NCBI GenBank assembly: GCA_030612305.1
Contig: JAUWOG010000189.1
Coordinates: forward strand, 1-5,541
Length of the DNA stretch: 5,541 nt
Direction: 5' to 3'
From: Armatimonadota bacterium
GTDB lineage: Bacteria > Armatimonadota > Zipacnadia > Zipacnadales > UBA11051
Below are positions 1 through 5,541 of the stretch, in pieces (the first letter of the stretch is position 1; each line of letters opens with the position of its first letter). Under the pieces are notes generated by a model, which was not told the origin of the DNA, made no database searches, and saw only the letters and a program-made list of their open reading frames with translations. The position numbers and the translations under genes were made by a program.

Positions 1-1843
1 CGGTCACCTGCACGTGGATATTCGCCCTGCGGTAGAGCGTGACTCTGCCGGGGTAGGTGCTTTCGCACGAGGCGTCGGCGACCTGGGTGAAGCTGTTGGG
101 CTCGAAGGCGTGGATCTTGCCAGCCTGCCGCCGAGTCTGCTTCATGGCGTCCACGACAACCGTGTTATGAGAGATGGTGTTGTTGGCGAAGCCGGAGCGG
201 ACGGGGTTGTATGAATCGGTCTGACCGGGATAGCCGAGCTCGGCCAGCAACACGTTCTTCTGGGAAAACAGTAGCAGGTTGAGTTGATCGTAGTGCACGT
301 GAAAAGGATGGGCGCCGTACACCAGGAGACTGGCGGTGCGGTTCTCGTCGCTGCCGCTCTGGAGAATCCCCACGCCGTAGCCGGGAAGATGATTTGAGGT
401 GACGCCGATGGGCGGCGCCTCCTGCTCGGGCAGTTGGGCCAGCACTTCCTCCGGGGCCTCGCTGAAGAGGTCTCCACCGGCGGCCGCACCCTTGGACTTG
501 ACGACCCAGGCCATCTGTGGGTCATAGTGGTGGCTCAGCGCGGCGCGGCAGATGTCGGCGCGCCAATACGAGCCGGCGGCGAACAGACCGCCCCGGTCAC
601 CCATCATCGGCGTGCCCCAGCCCGCCACGTAGATACTGAAAGGCCAGGACAGCAGCTTCTGGAAGCGCCGGTTCTTGTAGTAGTTGATACCGACCATCGT
701 CAGCGACTCCGCCACAGCCGCGAGGTCTCTCAGCCAGATGCCGTTGTAGTTGATAGACTCGGGGGGCATCCCGTCGCGATACACCAGACTCTCGAGGGCG
801 TCGCGCAGCCCCAGATCCTGGTAGCCCGCCACCTCCGGATTCGCTACGACATAGTCAATCATCTCCTCCGAGGTGGGGTGCTTTTGTTTCTCGTCCAGCG
901 CCAGCGCCAGCAGCACCAGCGATTTCTGGTGCATACCGTAGTTGCCCGCGATGCGATGCGAACCATCGGTGATGCAGCGGGCGGCTTCCATCAGCAGCCG
1001 CTCACGGATCATTTCGTCGAGCTCTGCCCCGCTCTTCCCCGACAGCTTCTGCAGCGCCACATCCTCATAGAGAAACGGCCTCACGGCATCATACGCCGGC
1101 GCGCAGGCGTTTGGCGTCCGGACCTCCCAGATCTTATTGGTCCACTTGCCCGTATAGTTGGGATTACGCTCCGTGCCCTCGCGTGACTGCTTCCCGTAGT
1201 CGTAGTCGGGGTAGTACTCGGCCATCTGCCACAGCAGCACCGCGCATTGGTGGGCGTACTTGCGGGCAAGCTCTTCGTCCTCGGTCACCAGCGCCGCCTT
1301 GCCAAGGGTCGCGATGGCGGGTATCACATGACGCATCATGCTGAAATGGGCGTAGTAGGCGACAAACCAGTAGTTGTTCTTTCCCTTGTCGCCGGGCATG
1401 TGCCATCCCCAGCCGTCGTCGGCGTAGTCGCCGGTGAGTAGCGACCGGTCTTTCATCCCCGATTCGAGGAACTTCGCGAAATCGTTGGAGGGATACTCCT
1501 CACCGCCGACCGGACATTTGACTTTGAACGGCCGGTCGAGGCTGATTTTCCACCCGTACAGGGGCACCTCCAGCCCATGCACGGGGCATCGCCCACTGTG
1601 TACGCCGTAGGTGCGAGGGACCTGCGGCGGGATCACCAGTTTCCGGAGTCGCTCATCGTCATAGGCCGCCCAACTGTTGGCGGCACTGATGGCTGCGTCG
1701 CGCTGCGAGCGGGCCCAGTCATACTTCGCCACGTTGCTCCGCATGATGGCGAGCTTCTCGTCGGTATAGTATGTGCGCTTGCTCTGCGCCGCGAGTGGTG
1801 CGGCGGCGACTGCAATCACAACTGCTGCCCAGATGGTTTTCAT
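1..1843 (-). CDS. Secreted heparinase II/III-family protein (putative polysaccharide lyase), C-terminus cut by window edge
   Basis: The frame runs from the ATG at 1843 to the left edge without a stop; 614 residues are visible. The start is supported by AAAGGA five bases upstream and by a Sec signal peptide directly after it (MKTIW, then an Ala/Val-rich core, likely cut after LAA at about residue 19). Seen in order: C86-P-V-H89 and C110-P-V-G-G-E-E-Y; a helical region of about residues 150-440 with G300-N301-Y302-G-M-H305-Q and D357-G...E362-S-I-N-Y366; then a beta-rich part with H515-V-H517-Y-D519, A-E535-L-G-Y-P and S-H559-N-T-V-V-V-D565. This is the heparinase II/III architecture, an (alpha/alpha) toroid followed by a beta-sandwich. 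By family analogy N301, Y366 and H515 would be catalytic, and H517, E535 and H559 would bind zinc. The expected reaction is beta-elimination on a uronic-acid polysaccharide in the periplasm or outside the cell; this is inferred. Glu replaces the usual zinc-ligand Asp, and Tyr follows the Asn where PL17/PL21 have His. The gene diverges from the second heparinase-like gene. Confidence 0.88.
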   Translation of the reverse strand, partial: MKTIWAAVVIAVAAAPLAAQSKRTYYTDEKLAIMRSNVAKYDWARSQRDAAISAANSWAAYDDERLRKLVIPPQVPRTYGVHSGRCPVHGLEVPLYGWKISLDRPFKVKCPVGGEEYPSNDFAKFLESGMKDRSLLTGDYADDGWGWHMPGDKGKNNYWFVAYYAHFSMMRHVIPAIATLGKAALVTEDEELARKYAHQCAVLLWQMAEYYPDYDYGKQSREGTERNPNYTGKWTNKIWEVRTPNACAPAYDAVRPFLYEDVALQKLSGKSGAELDEMIRERLLMEAARCITDGSHRIAGNYGMHQKSLVLLALALDEKQKHPTSEEMIDYVVANPEVAGYQDLGLRDALESLVYRDGMPPESINYNGIWLRDLAAVAESLTMVGINYYKNRRFQKLLSWPFSIYVAGWGTPMMGDRGGLFAAGSYWRADICRAALSHHYDPQMAWVVKSKGAAAGGDLFSEAPEEVLAQLPEQEAPPIGVTSNHLPGYGVGILQSGSDENRTASLLVYGAHPFHVHYDQLNLLLFSQKNVLLAELGYPGQTDSYNPVRSGFANNTISHNTVVVDAMKQTRRQAGKIHAFEPNSFTQVADASCESTYPGRVTLYRRANIHVQVT

Positions 1844-1848
1844 CGCGG

Positions 1849-1854
1849 TCCTTT
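1849..1854 (-). promoter_or_regulatory. Shine-Dalgarno site of the leftward heparinase-like gene
   Basis: The minus strand reads AAAGGA five bases before the ATG at 1843. The site supports that start. Another minus-strand ATG at 1857 is out of frame. Confidence 0.7.
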
Positions 1855-1880
1855 CATCTGATCGTAGCCCTCGTGTCGAG

Positions 1881-1910
1881 AGTATGGACCTTCATTTACT
1901 CTCATGCCAA
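1881..1910 (-). promoter_or_regulatory. Candidate sigma70-like promoter for the leftward gene
   Basis: On the minus strand, TTGGCA (1910-1905, one mismatch to TTGACA) is followed after 18 bases by CATACT (1886-1881, four of six matches to TATAAT). Transcription would begin near 1875 and leave a leader of about 30 bases before the ATG. The match is modest and similar hexamers can occur by chance, so this is a candidate only. Confidence 0.3.
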
Positions 1911-2037
1911 GTGGACCAATATTCGGGGTTGAGGACACTACCTTCGCCGCCGCTTCCCCAGTGCCTTCCCTAGCCGCGTTCCCTCCTGTTTCGTCCAGTC
2001 GTAGGTAATCCCGACCGCCGAGGCGAATAGGACATCT

Positions 2038-2044
2038 GGAGGTG
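2038..2044 (+). promoter_or_regulatory. Strong Shine-Dalgarno site deciding the start of the rightward heparinase-like gene
   Basis: GGAGGTG ends six bases before the ATG at 2051, which is ideal spacing. A possible GTG start at 2042 lies inside this site and so is unlikely. The in-frame ATG at 2057 is twelve bases away and less favoured. An in-frame TAA at 2006-2008 limits any upstream extension. Confidence 0.8.
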
Positions 2045-2050
2045 GCGCAT

Positions 2051-5044
2051 ATGGCAATGAACACCACACTATTGGTCGTCGGGGCGGGCCTACTCTTGTG
2101 CGCGTGCGGCCACGGGCAGCCGCCGGCTCCTGCCGAGCGTGCATCGGGCTACTGGCCGCCGGAGCAGGAAGTGGCAGCCGCACTTGAAACTTTCGACGAG
2201 TACGCCAAGGAGCGTGCCTTCGAGGGCCTGGGCACGTCTGAGGCGGTCGAAAAGGCGCGAGCCGACCGCAAGGCCGGCGACCCGCCGCCCGACGCCGAGT
2301 GGGTCAACTACTGGATGGCGAAGAGCGATGAGTTCATCTATGACATGATCTCACCGGAGAATCCGCGGTCTCTGGTCCCCAACTACAATCAGGGATGCCC
2401 GCTGCATCTGGGCAAGAGCACGAGCATCCTGCCGGTCTGGGGTAAGCCGAACACGTATCGCTGCAAATTTGGCGGCGAGGAGTGGGCGCCCGGGATGAAG
2501 GTGAAGAATCCGGCGACCGGCGAGATGGTTGAGATTGTGGACGATGGCAAAGGCTGGCAGCCGCCGGAAGGCTTTCCGCAGCACCAGATGTTCTACTTCA
2601 AGCCCGCCTACCGGATGTTCTTACTCAGGATGCTCGTTTCGCACCCCTACGGGGAGCCGGTCGACTTCGATGGGCCGGCGCTCAAGGAGCACGGGCCGCC
2701 GGTTCGCGCTCTGGCTTGGGCCTATGCGGTCACTGGCGAGCAGAAATACGCCGACAAGGCGCTCATCATACTCAACAAGCTGGCGGAATGCTACCGCTGG
2801 TACAACTCACGTGTTGACACGAAGGTGGACTGGCGCGTGAGTGCCAGCCGCGGCTATATCGGCGACCATGTCTTCGAGAACGGTCATATCAAGACGCTGG
2901 CGGCCAGTTACGATCTCGTCTTCGACGCCGTAGCGGACGCCGGCGGAGTCGTAGATTTCTTCGGCAACAAGCAAGGTGCGGACTACAACGGCGATGGGGA
3001 CGCCGATACGGAGGACATTAGCTACAACATCGAGCACAACCTGTTCGGGTACTGTTGGGAGTTCCTGCGGCGCAGTGCCAGGCGGGGGACAAGCAACGGG
3101 CGGATGGCGAATCTGGAGGCGATGGCGCATCTGGGGCTTGTGTTCCGCAATGACAAGATGATTGAGGAACTGATAGACGGGCCGGCCGGCATCAGGCACG
3201 GTGTCATCGGGGCTTTCTACAGAGAAGGTCGCGGCCACGAGGATTCCAGCAGCTATTCATGGGGCGTGAATAAGCTCTATCTGGGGATCGGCAGAGCGCT
3301 TTCCCAATACCAGGGACGGGAAATCTACACCGACGGCCTGGATGTTTACACGGAGTTCGGCAGCCGTTATGGGATGATTGAGCGGTGGAGAGAGACGAGC
3401 TCCTGTGATGGCGGGTTCTTCGGCTACGGTGACGGTGGCGGCACGCGCGCACTCGTAGTTCCCCGGGGCGAACTAAGCGAGACATTCCTGGGCCATGAAG
3501 TCGGCATGACTCTGATGCACATGGGCAGCGACTACCGGACGCGCCTGCACGCACTGCTCTACCACGCAAACTCAGGCGTAGGTCATGGCCATCGTGACCA
3601 GTTGATGCTCAAGATCATGGCCTATGGCTACGATTTTGCGGCTGATCTGGGTTACCCGATGAATCTGGGCTCGCTCAAGCGGCGCGAGTGGACGGATAGC
3701 ACCATCACCCATCCCACGGTGCTGATAGACGAGACGGCGCAGCAACGAGGGAGCTGCGCTTCGGAAGATGCCTTTGGGGCCTGCGAGTGGGCGCAGGTCG
3801 CCTCGGCGTATTCCTACGACACCTACGCTCAGGCACATCTCTACCATCGTACTGCCGCTGTGATCCAGGTTGATGATGACCATCACTTTGTGATTGATGT
3901 CTTCCGCGTCAAGGGTGGCTCGCAACATGACTATCCCTTCCACTCCGACAGTGGAGAGGAGGGCACGAACTTCGCAATCACCTGTGGCGAGCAGTTGGTG
4001 CAGCGTGCAGGGACATTGGCCGGCGAGGATGTGGAGTATCTGAGCCGTACCAAGAATGGGTATTCGTACGTGAAGGATATACGGCGCGGCGATGTGGACG
4101 GGACATTCACAGCGACGTGGCGGCGGGGTGATGAGGCAGGCACGGGCTACAGTATCCACATGCTCGGGGCGGCGGGCCGCGAGGTTATCCTCGGCAAGGG
4201 TGAAGCGAGAGGCATAGTTCACCGCAGCCCGCTGGATGCCTACCTGGTAGTGCGCAGCAGCGGCCAGGAGGAACTCTCGACGATCTTTATTGCGGTTCAC
4301 GAGCCTTTCCAGGGCGAAGACATGGGCCTGACCATTGAGGCGCTCCCGATGCCGGATTTCGACGAGCGAGAGATGCCCGCCGGGCTCAAGATCACTACGG
4401 CTGATGGGAGAGAGTACCGGCTGCAGTCGGTCATAGCGGCTCTGCAGGAGGGAGAGCGCTATGAAGGTCCGCAAAGCGTGCTTATCGAGGGGCCGGAGGG
4501 GGAGCTTGCAGTGAACTGGCCGCCGGGCGCAGACGGCGAACCAACTCGCGGCGAGATCGTAGAGGTAGACTATGGGAACAACCGGATGAAGGTAACCACG
4601 GAGGCCGAGCTGACCGATGCGCCAGGGAGGATACTCCATATCCAGAATCCGATGTATCCAAAGGCGGTCGCCTTCGATATCAAGATGGTGGAGAGGATAG
4701 CGGGGGATGAGTGGTGGATTACGACCGTACTGGAGCCGATTGTCGCGACGAATGCGATAACTGAGGTGGACACCGATGCCGGATGCCTCGTGTCGCCCTA
4801 CAACATGGCAAAGCACCGGGAATGTCGGCGCTTCTTCGACGGCAAGGTTATCGTATGTCAGCAAGAGCCTGGCGAAGTGATGCGGATAGCCTCGGCCGCG
4901 TTGGTGATGGAGGGCCTGCCAACGCATGTCGTGACACTGGCGGACCCCAAGCAGGCGGCGAACTTCACACCGGACAAGAGCTACGCCATCTACGATTACG
5001 GCCCGGGGGACACGTGGTACATCTGCGACGTAGAGGTCAGGTGA
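2051..5044 (+). CDS. Heparinase II/III-family predicted lipoprotein (putative polysaccharide lyase) with calcium loop and C-terminal extension
   Basis: A complete 997-residue protein. The N-terminus is hydrophobic and ends in L-C-A-C19, a probable lipobox; cleavage before C19 would leave a lipid-anchored envelope protein. The n-region lacks Lys or Arg, which weakens this call. Seen in order: C116-P-L-H119 and C138-K-F-G-G-E-E-W; a helical toroid of about residues 175-455 with N349 and E397-D-S-S-S-Y402; and a beta-sandwich of about residues 465-775 with H512-G-H514-R-D516, A-D532-L-G-Y-P, T-H554-P-T-V and the typical F-R-V-K-G-G-S-Q-H-D-Y stretch near 620. By analogy with PL12/15/17/21 lyases, N349, Y402 and H512 would be catalytic, with zinc held by H514, D532 and H554. 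The Asn is followed by Gly, not the His of PL17/PL21, which fits a PL12-like Asn/Tyr mechanism better (inference). A dockerin-type calcium loop sits at residues 311-322. About 220 beta-rich residues follow the usual family end. The acidic-polysaccharide substrate is unknown. The protein pairs with the divergent paralogue; each may process the other's products. Confidence 0.87.
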   Translation: MAMNTTLLVVGAGLLLCACGHGQPPAPAERASGYWPPEQEVAAALETFDEYAKERAFEGLGTSEAVEKARADRKAGDPPPDAEWVNYWMAKSDEFIYDMISPENPRSLVPNYNQGCPLHLGKSTSILPVWGKPNTYRCKFGGEEWAPGMKVKNPATGEMVEIVDDGKGWQPPEGFPQHQMFYFKPAYRMFLLRMLVSHPYGEPVDFDGPALKEHGPPVRALAWAYAVTGEQKYADKALIILNKLAECYRWYNSRVDTKVDWRVSASRGYIGDHVFENGHIKTLAASYDLVFDAVADAGGVVDFFGNKQGADYNGDGDADTEDISYNIEHNLFGYCWEFLRRSARRGTSNGRMANLEAMAHLGLVFRNDKMIEELIDGPAGIRHGVIGAFYREGRGHEDSSSYSWGVNKLYLGIGRALSQYQGREIYTDGLDVYTEFGSRYGMIERWRETSSCDGGFFGYGDGGGTRALVVPRGELSETFLGHEVGMTLMHMGSDYRTRLHALLYHANSGVGHGHRDQLMLKIMAYGYDFAADLGYPMNLGSLKRREWTDSTITHPTVLIDETAQQRGSCASEDAFGACEWAQVASAYSYDTYAQAHLYHRTAAVIQVDDDHHFVIDVFRVKGGSQHDYPFHSDSGEEGTNFAITCGEQLVQRAGTLAGEDVEYLSRTKNGYSYVKDIRRGDVDGTFTATWRRGDEAGTGYSIHMLGAAGREVILGKGEARGIVHRSPLDAYLVVRSSGQEELSTIFIAVHEPFQGEDMGLTIEALPMPDFDEREMPAGLKITTADGREYRLQSVIAALQEGERYEGPQSVLIEGPEGELAVNWPPGADGEPTRGEIVEVDYGNNRMKVTTEAELTDAPGRILHIQNPMYPKAVAFDIKMVERIAGDEWWITTVLEPIVATNAITEVDTDAGCLVSPYNMAKHRECRRFFDGKVIVCQQEPGEVMRIASAALVMEGLPTHVVTLADPKQAANFTPDKSYAIYDYGPGDTWYICDVEVR
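2981..3016 (+). other. Single dockerin/EF-hand-type calcium-binding loop inside the lyase toroid
   Basis: This stretch encodes DYNGDGDADTED (residues 311-322), which matches D-x-N-x-D-G-x-x-D-x-x-D at every position. It is followed by Ile and a polar helix-like segment. Only one copy is present, whereas cellulosomal dockerins have two, and it lies in the middle of the helical domain. A structural calcium site that orders a loop is therefore more likely than a docking module. The match is seen directly; calcium binding is inferred. Confidence 0.7.
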
Positions 5045-5058
5045 GGCGATTCGCGTGG

Positions 5059-5083
5059 TGGCCCGCACCAAGAGTGTGGGTCA
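5059..5083 (+). terminator. Hairpin 14 bases after the lipoprotein gene, possible terminator without U-tract
   Basis: TGGCCCGCAC pairs with GTGTGGGTCA across the five-base loop CAAGA, giving a 10-bp stem with two G-U pairs. Its place just after the stop at 5044 suits transcript termination or 3'-end protection. No run of T follows (GCCTGCC), so it is not a canonical intrinsic terminator. The rest of the 5045-5253 gap shows no gene or other clear signal except the next gene's Shine-Dalgarno site. Confidence 0.4.
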
Positions 5084-5240
5084 GCCTGCCTGCGGTGCCG
5101 TTGGCGTATTGCGGGTCCGCCTCGTCGTGCCTTTTGCAGCAGGACACGCCGCGTTGGGCTGGTGCATGACCTCTCCGCAAGGGATTCTCTCCCGGCGGGA
5201 CGAACATGTACACATCGCGCTCTGCCACGGGTTCCCTTGG

Positions 5241-5245
5241 GGAGG
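5241..5245 (+). promoter_or_regulatory. Shine-Dalgarno site supporting a TTG start
   Basis: GGAGG within GGGGAGGG (5239-5246) lies eight bases before the TTG at 5254. The nearby ATG at 5247 is only one base beyond the G-rich run and in another frame that stops at 5381. The site therefore favours the TTG. Confidence 0.65.
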
Positions 5246-5253
5246 GATGCAAA

Positions 5254-5541
5254 TTGACACGTTTTCGCAACGCGACAGCAGCTTCATTGGTCACAACTCT
5301 CGTAGTACTGGCAGTATGCCTGATTGCGGGCCCTCTTCACGCAGGCGACCTCCTTCGTGTGGAAGAGACGCTGTTTCCTGAGCGGGCCCCGGCAGGCACC
5401 ACGGTTCCTGTGGGCGCCCGTTTCTCGGTTGTAGAGGCAGTGCGCGCAGGCTGGCGGATCAGCGCCGAACTCGCACCCATCGCCGGCGGCCCCTCGTTCA
5501 AGGAAGGTCGTGTGAACTGCCTTTTCAACCCGCAGACCGAT
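5254..5541 (+). CDS. Secreted protein of unknown function, N-terminal fragment
   Basis: The frame stays open from the TTG at 5254 to the right edge; 96 residues are visible. I do not recognise the family. The first 30 residues form a clear Sec signal peptide: R3 and R5, a hydrophobic core around LVVLAVCLIA, and a likely cut after LHA at residue 30. The mature part begins GDLLRVEETLFPERAPAGTT and alternates short hydrophobic and polar stretches, which suggests a beta-sandwich start. The TTG is chosen because of the Shine-Dalgarno site eight bases upstream and because it starts exactly at the signal peptide. An in-frame ATG at 5206 would add 16 residues but has only a weak upstream GGCGGGA. The gene is codirectional with the heparinase-like lipoprotein gene but 209 bases away behind a hairpin, so cotranscription is uncertain. 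A role in the same polysaccharide pathway is possible from position alone. Confidence 0.7.
   Translation, partial: MTRFRNATAASLVTTLVVLAVCLIAGPLHAGDLLRVEETLFPERAPAGTTVPVGARFSVVEAVRAGWRISAELAPIAGGPSFKEGRVNCLFNPQTD

Larger units (their letters stand above)
1844..2050. promoter_or_regulatory. Divergent intergenic region between the two heparinase-like genes
   Basis: This is the only space between two genes transcribed away from each other, so it must contain the start of at least one transcript in each direction unless promoters lie inside the genes. It holds both Shine-Dalgarno sites and the leftward promoter candidate. The word TGGACC occurs twice at 1885 and 1912, and an AATATT palindrome lies at 1918-1923. 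No convincing rightward promoter is visible: TAGGTA at 2002 has only a poor -35 partner. No clear operator or riboswitch is seen, and no small gene in either strand is supported. Confidence 0.55.

Noticed and set aside
434..1186. A 250-codon open frame on the plus strand
   Set aside because: It lies fully opposite the leftward heparinase-like gene, whose motifs cover the same stretch; its protein is rich in His, Arg and Val in the way antisense shadows are.
1918..1929. CCAATATTCGG-like palindrome as an operator
   Set aside because: Only the six-base AATATT core is truly symmetrical; the outer bases pair only if one base is skipped.
2042..2050. GTG at 2042 as the start of the lipoprotein gene
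   Set aside because: The GTG is part of the GGAGGTG ribosome site itself; the ATG at 2051 has ideal spacing.
2981..3016. Complete dockerin module signalling a cellulosome component
   Set aside because: Only one calcium loop is present, it is inside the catalytic domain, and no cohesin or second repeat is seen.
3572..5071. A 499-codon open frame on the minus strand opposite the lipoprotein gene
   Set aside because: It is antisense to a clear heparinase-like protein with recognisable motifs, has no signal or domain I can identify, and such long open antisense frames are common in GC-rich coding DNA.
5190..5200. TCCCGGCGGGA inverted repeat as a terminator
   Set aside because: The loop would be a single base, too small to fold as a hairpin, and no T-run follows.
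5055..5381. A 108-codon plus-strand frame including the ATG at 5247
   Set aside because: Its product has no signal peptide or domain, it ends inside the next gene, and that ATG sits one base from the Shine-Dalgarno run. The frame from the TTG at 5254 has a textbook signal peptide.

Overview
The window is a piece of a bacterial chromosome, roughly 60% GC by eye, that carries three exported-protein genes and little else. The long reading frames with purine-rich Shine-Dalgarno sites, a lipobox and Sec signal peptides point to a Gram-negative-type polysaccharide degrader. The large heparinase II/III-like proteins with an N-terminal CPxH...CxxGGE segment recall Planctomycetota, Lentisphaerota, Kiritimatiellota or Armatimonadota metagenome bins. 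That placement is an impression, not a proven assignment.

Layout: (1) From 1843 leftwards on the minus strand runs a Sec-secreted heparinase II/III-family protein. It is open at the left edge, so 614 residues are visible and the C-terminus is missing. (2) A 207-base divergent intergenic region (1844-2050) carries both Shine-Dalgarno sites and one weak sigma70-like promoter candidate facing left. (3) From 2051 to 5044 on the plus strand lies a complete 997-residue predicted lipoprotein, also heparinase II/III-like. It has a perfect dockerin/EF-hand-type calcium loop inside its helical toroid and an extra beta-rich C-terminal part of about 220 residues. (4) A 209-base gap (5045-5253) contains a 10-bp hairpin just after the stop codon but no U-tract. 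(5) From 5254 to the right edge is the N-terminus of a third secreted protein of unknown function, with a probable TTG start.

The two enzymes share a motif series in the same order: CPxH...CxxGGEE, an Asn in the toroid, E-(D)S-x-x-Y, HxHxD, (D/E)LGYP and H-(N/P)-T-V. This series matches the Asn/Tyr/His active site and zinc site of the toroid-plus-beta-sandwich polysaccharide lyases (PL12/15/17/21 type). In both, the residue after the Asn is not His, unlike PL17 and PL21. I infer two lyase-like enzymes that act on an acidic polysaccharide, one periplasmic or secreted and one membrane-anchored. No SusC/D pair, sulfatase, transporter or regulator is visible, so the substrate cannot be named. No RNA genes, mobile elements, CRISPR arrays or clear repeats were found, and I see no clearly new system. 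The most unusual points are the calcium loop within the catalytic toroid, the non-canonical active-site positions and the C-terminal extension.
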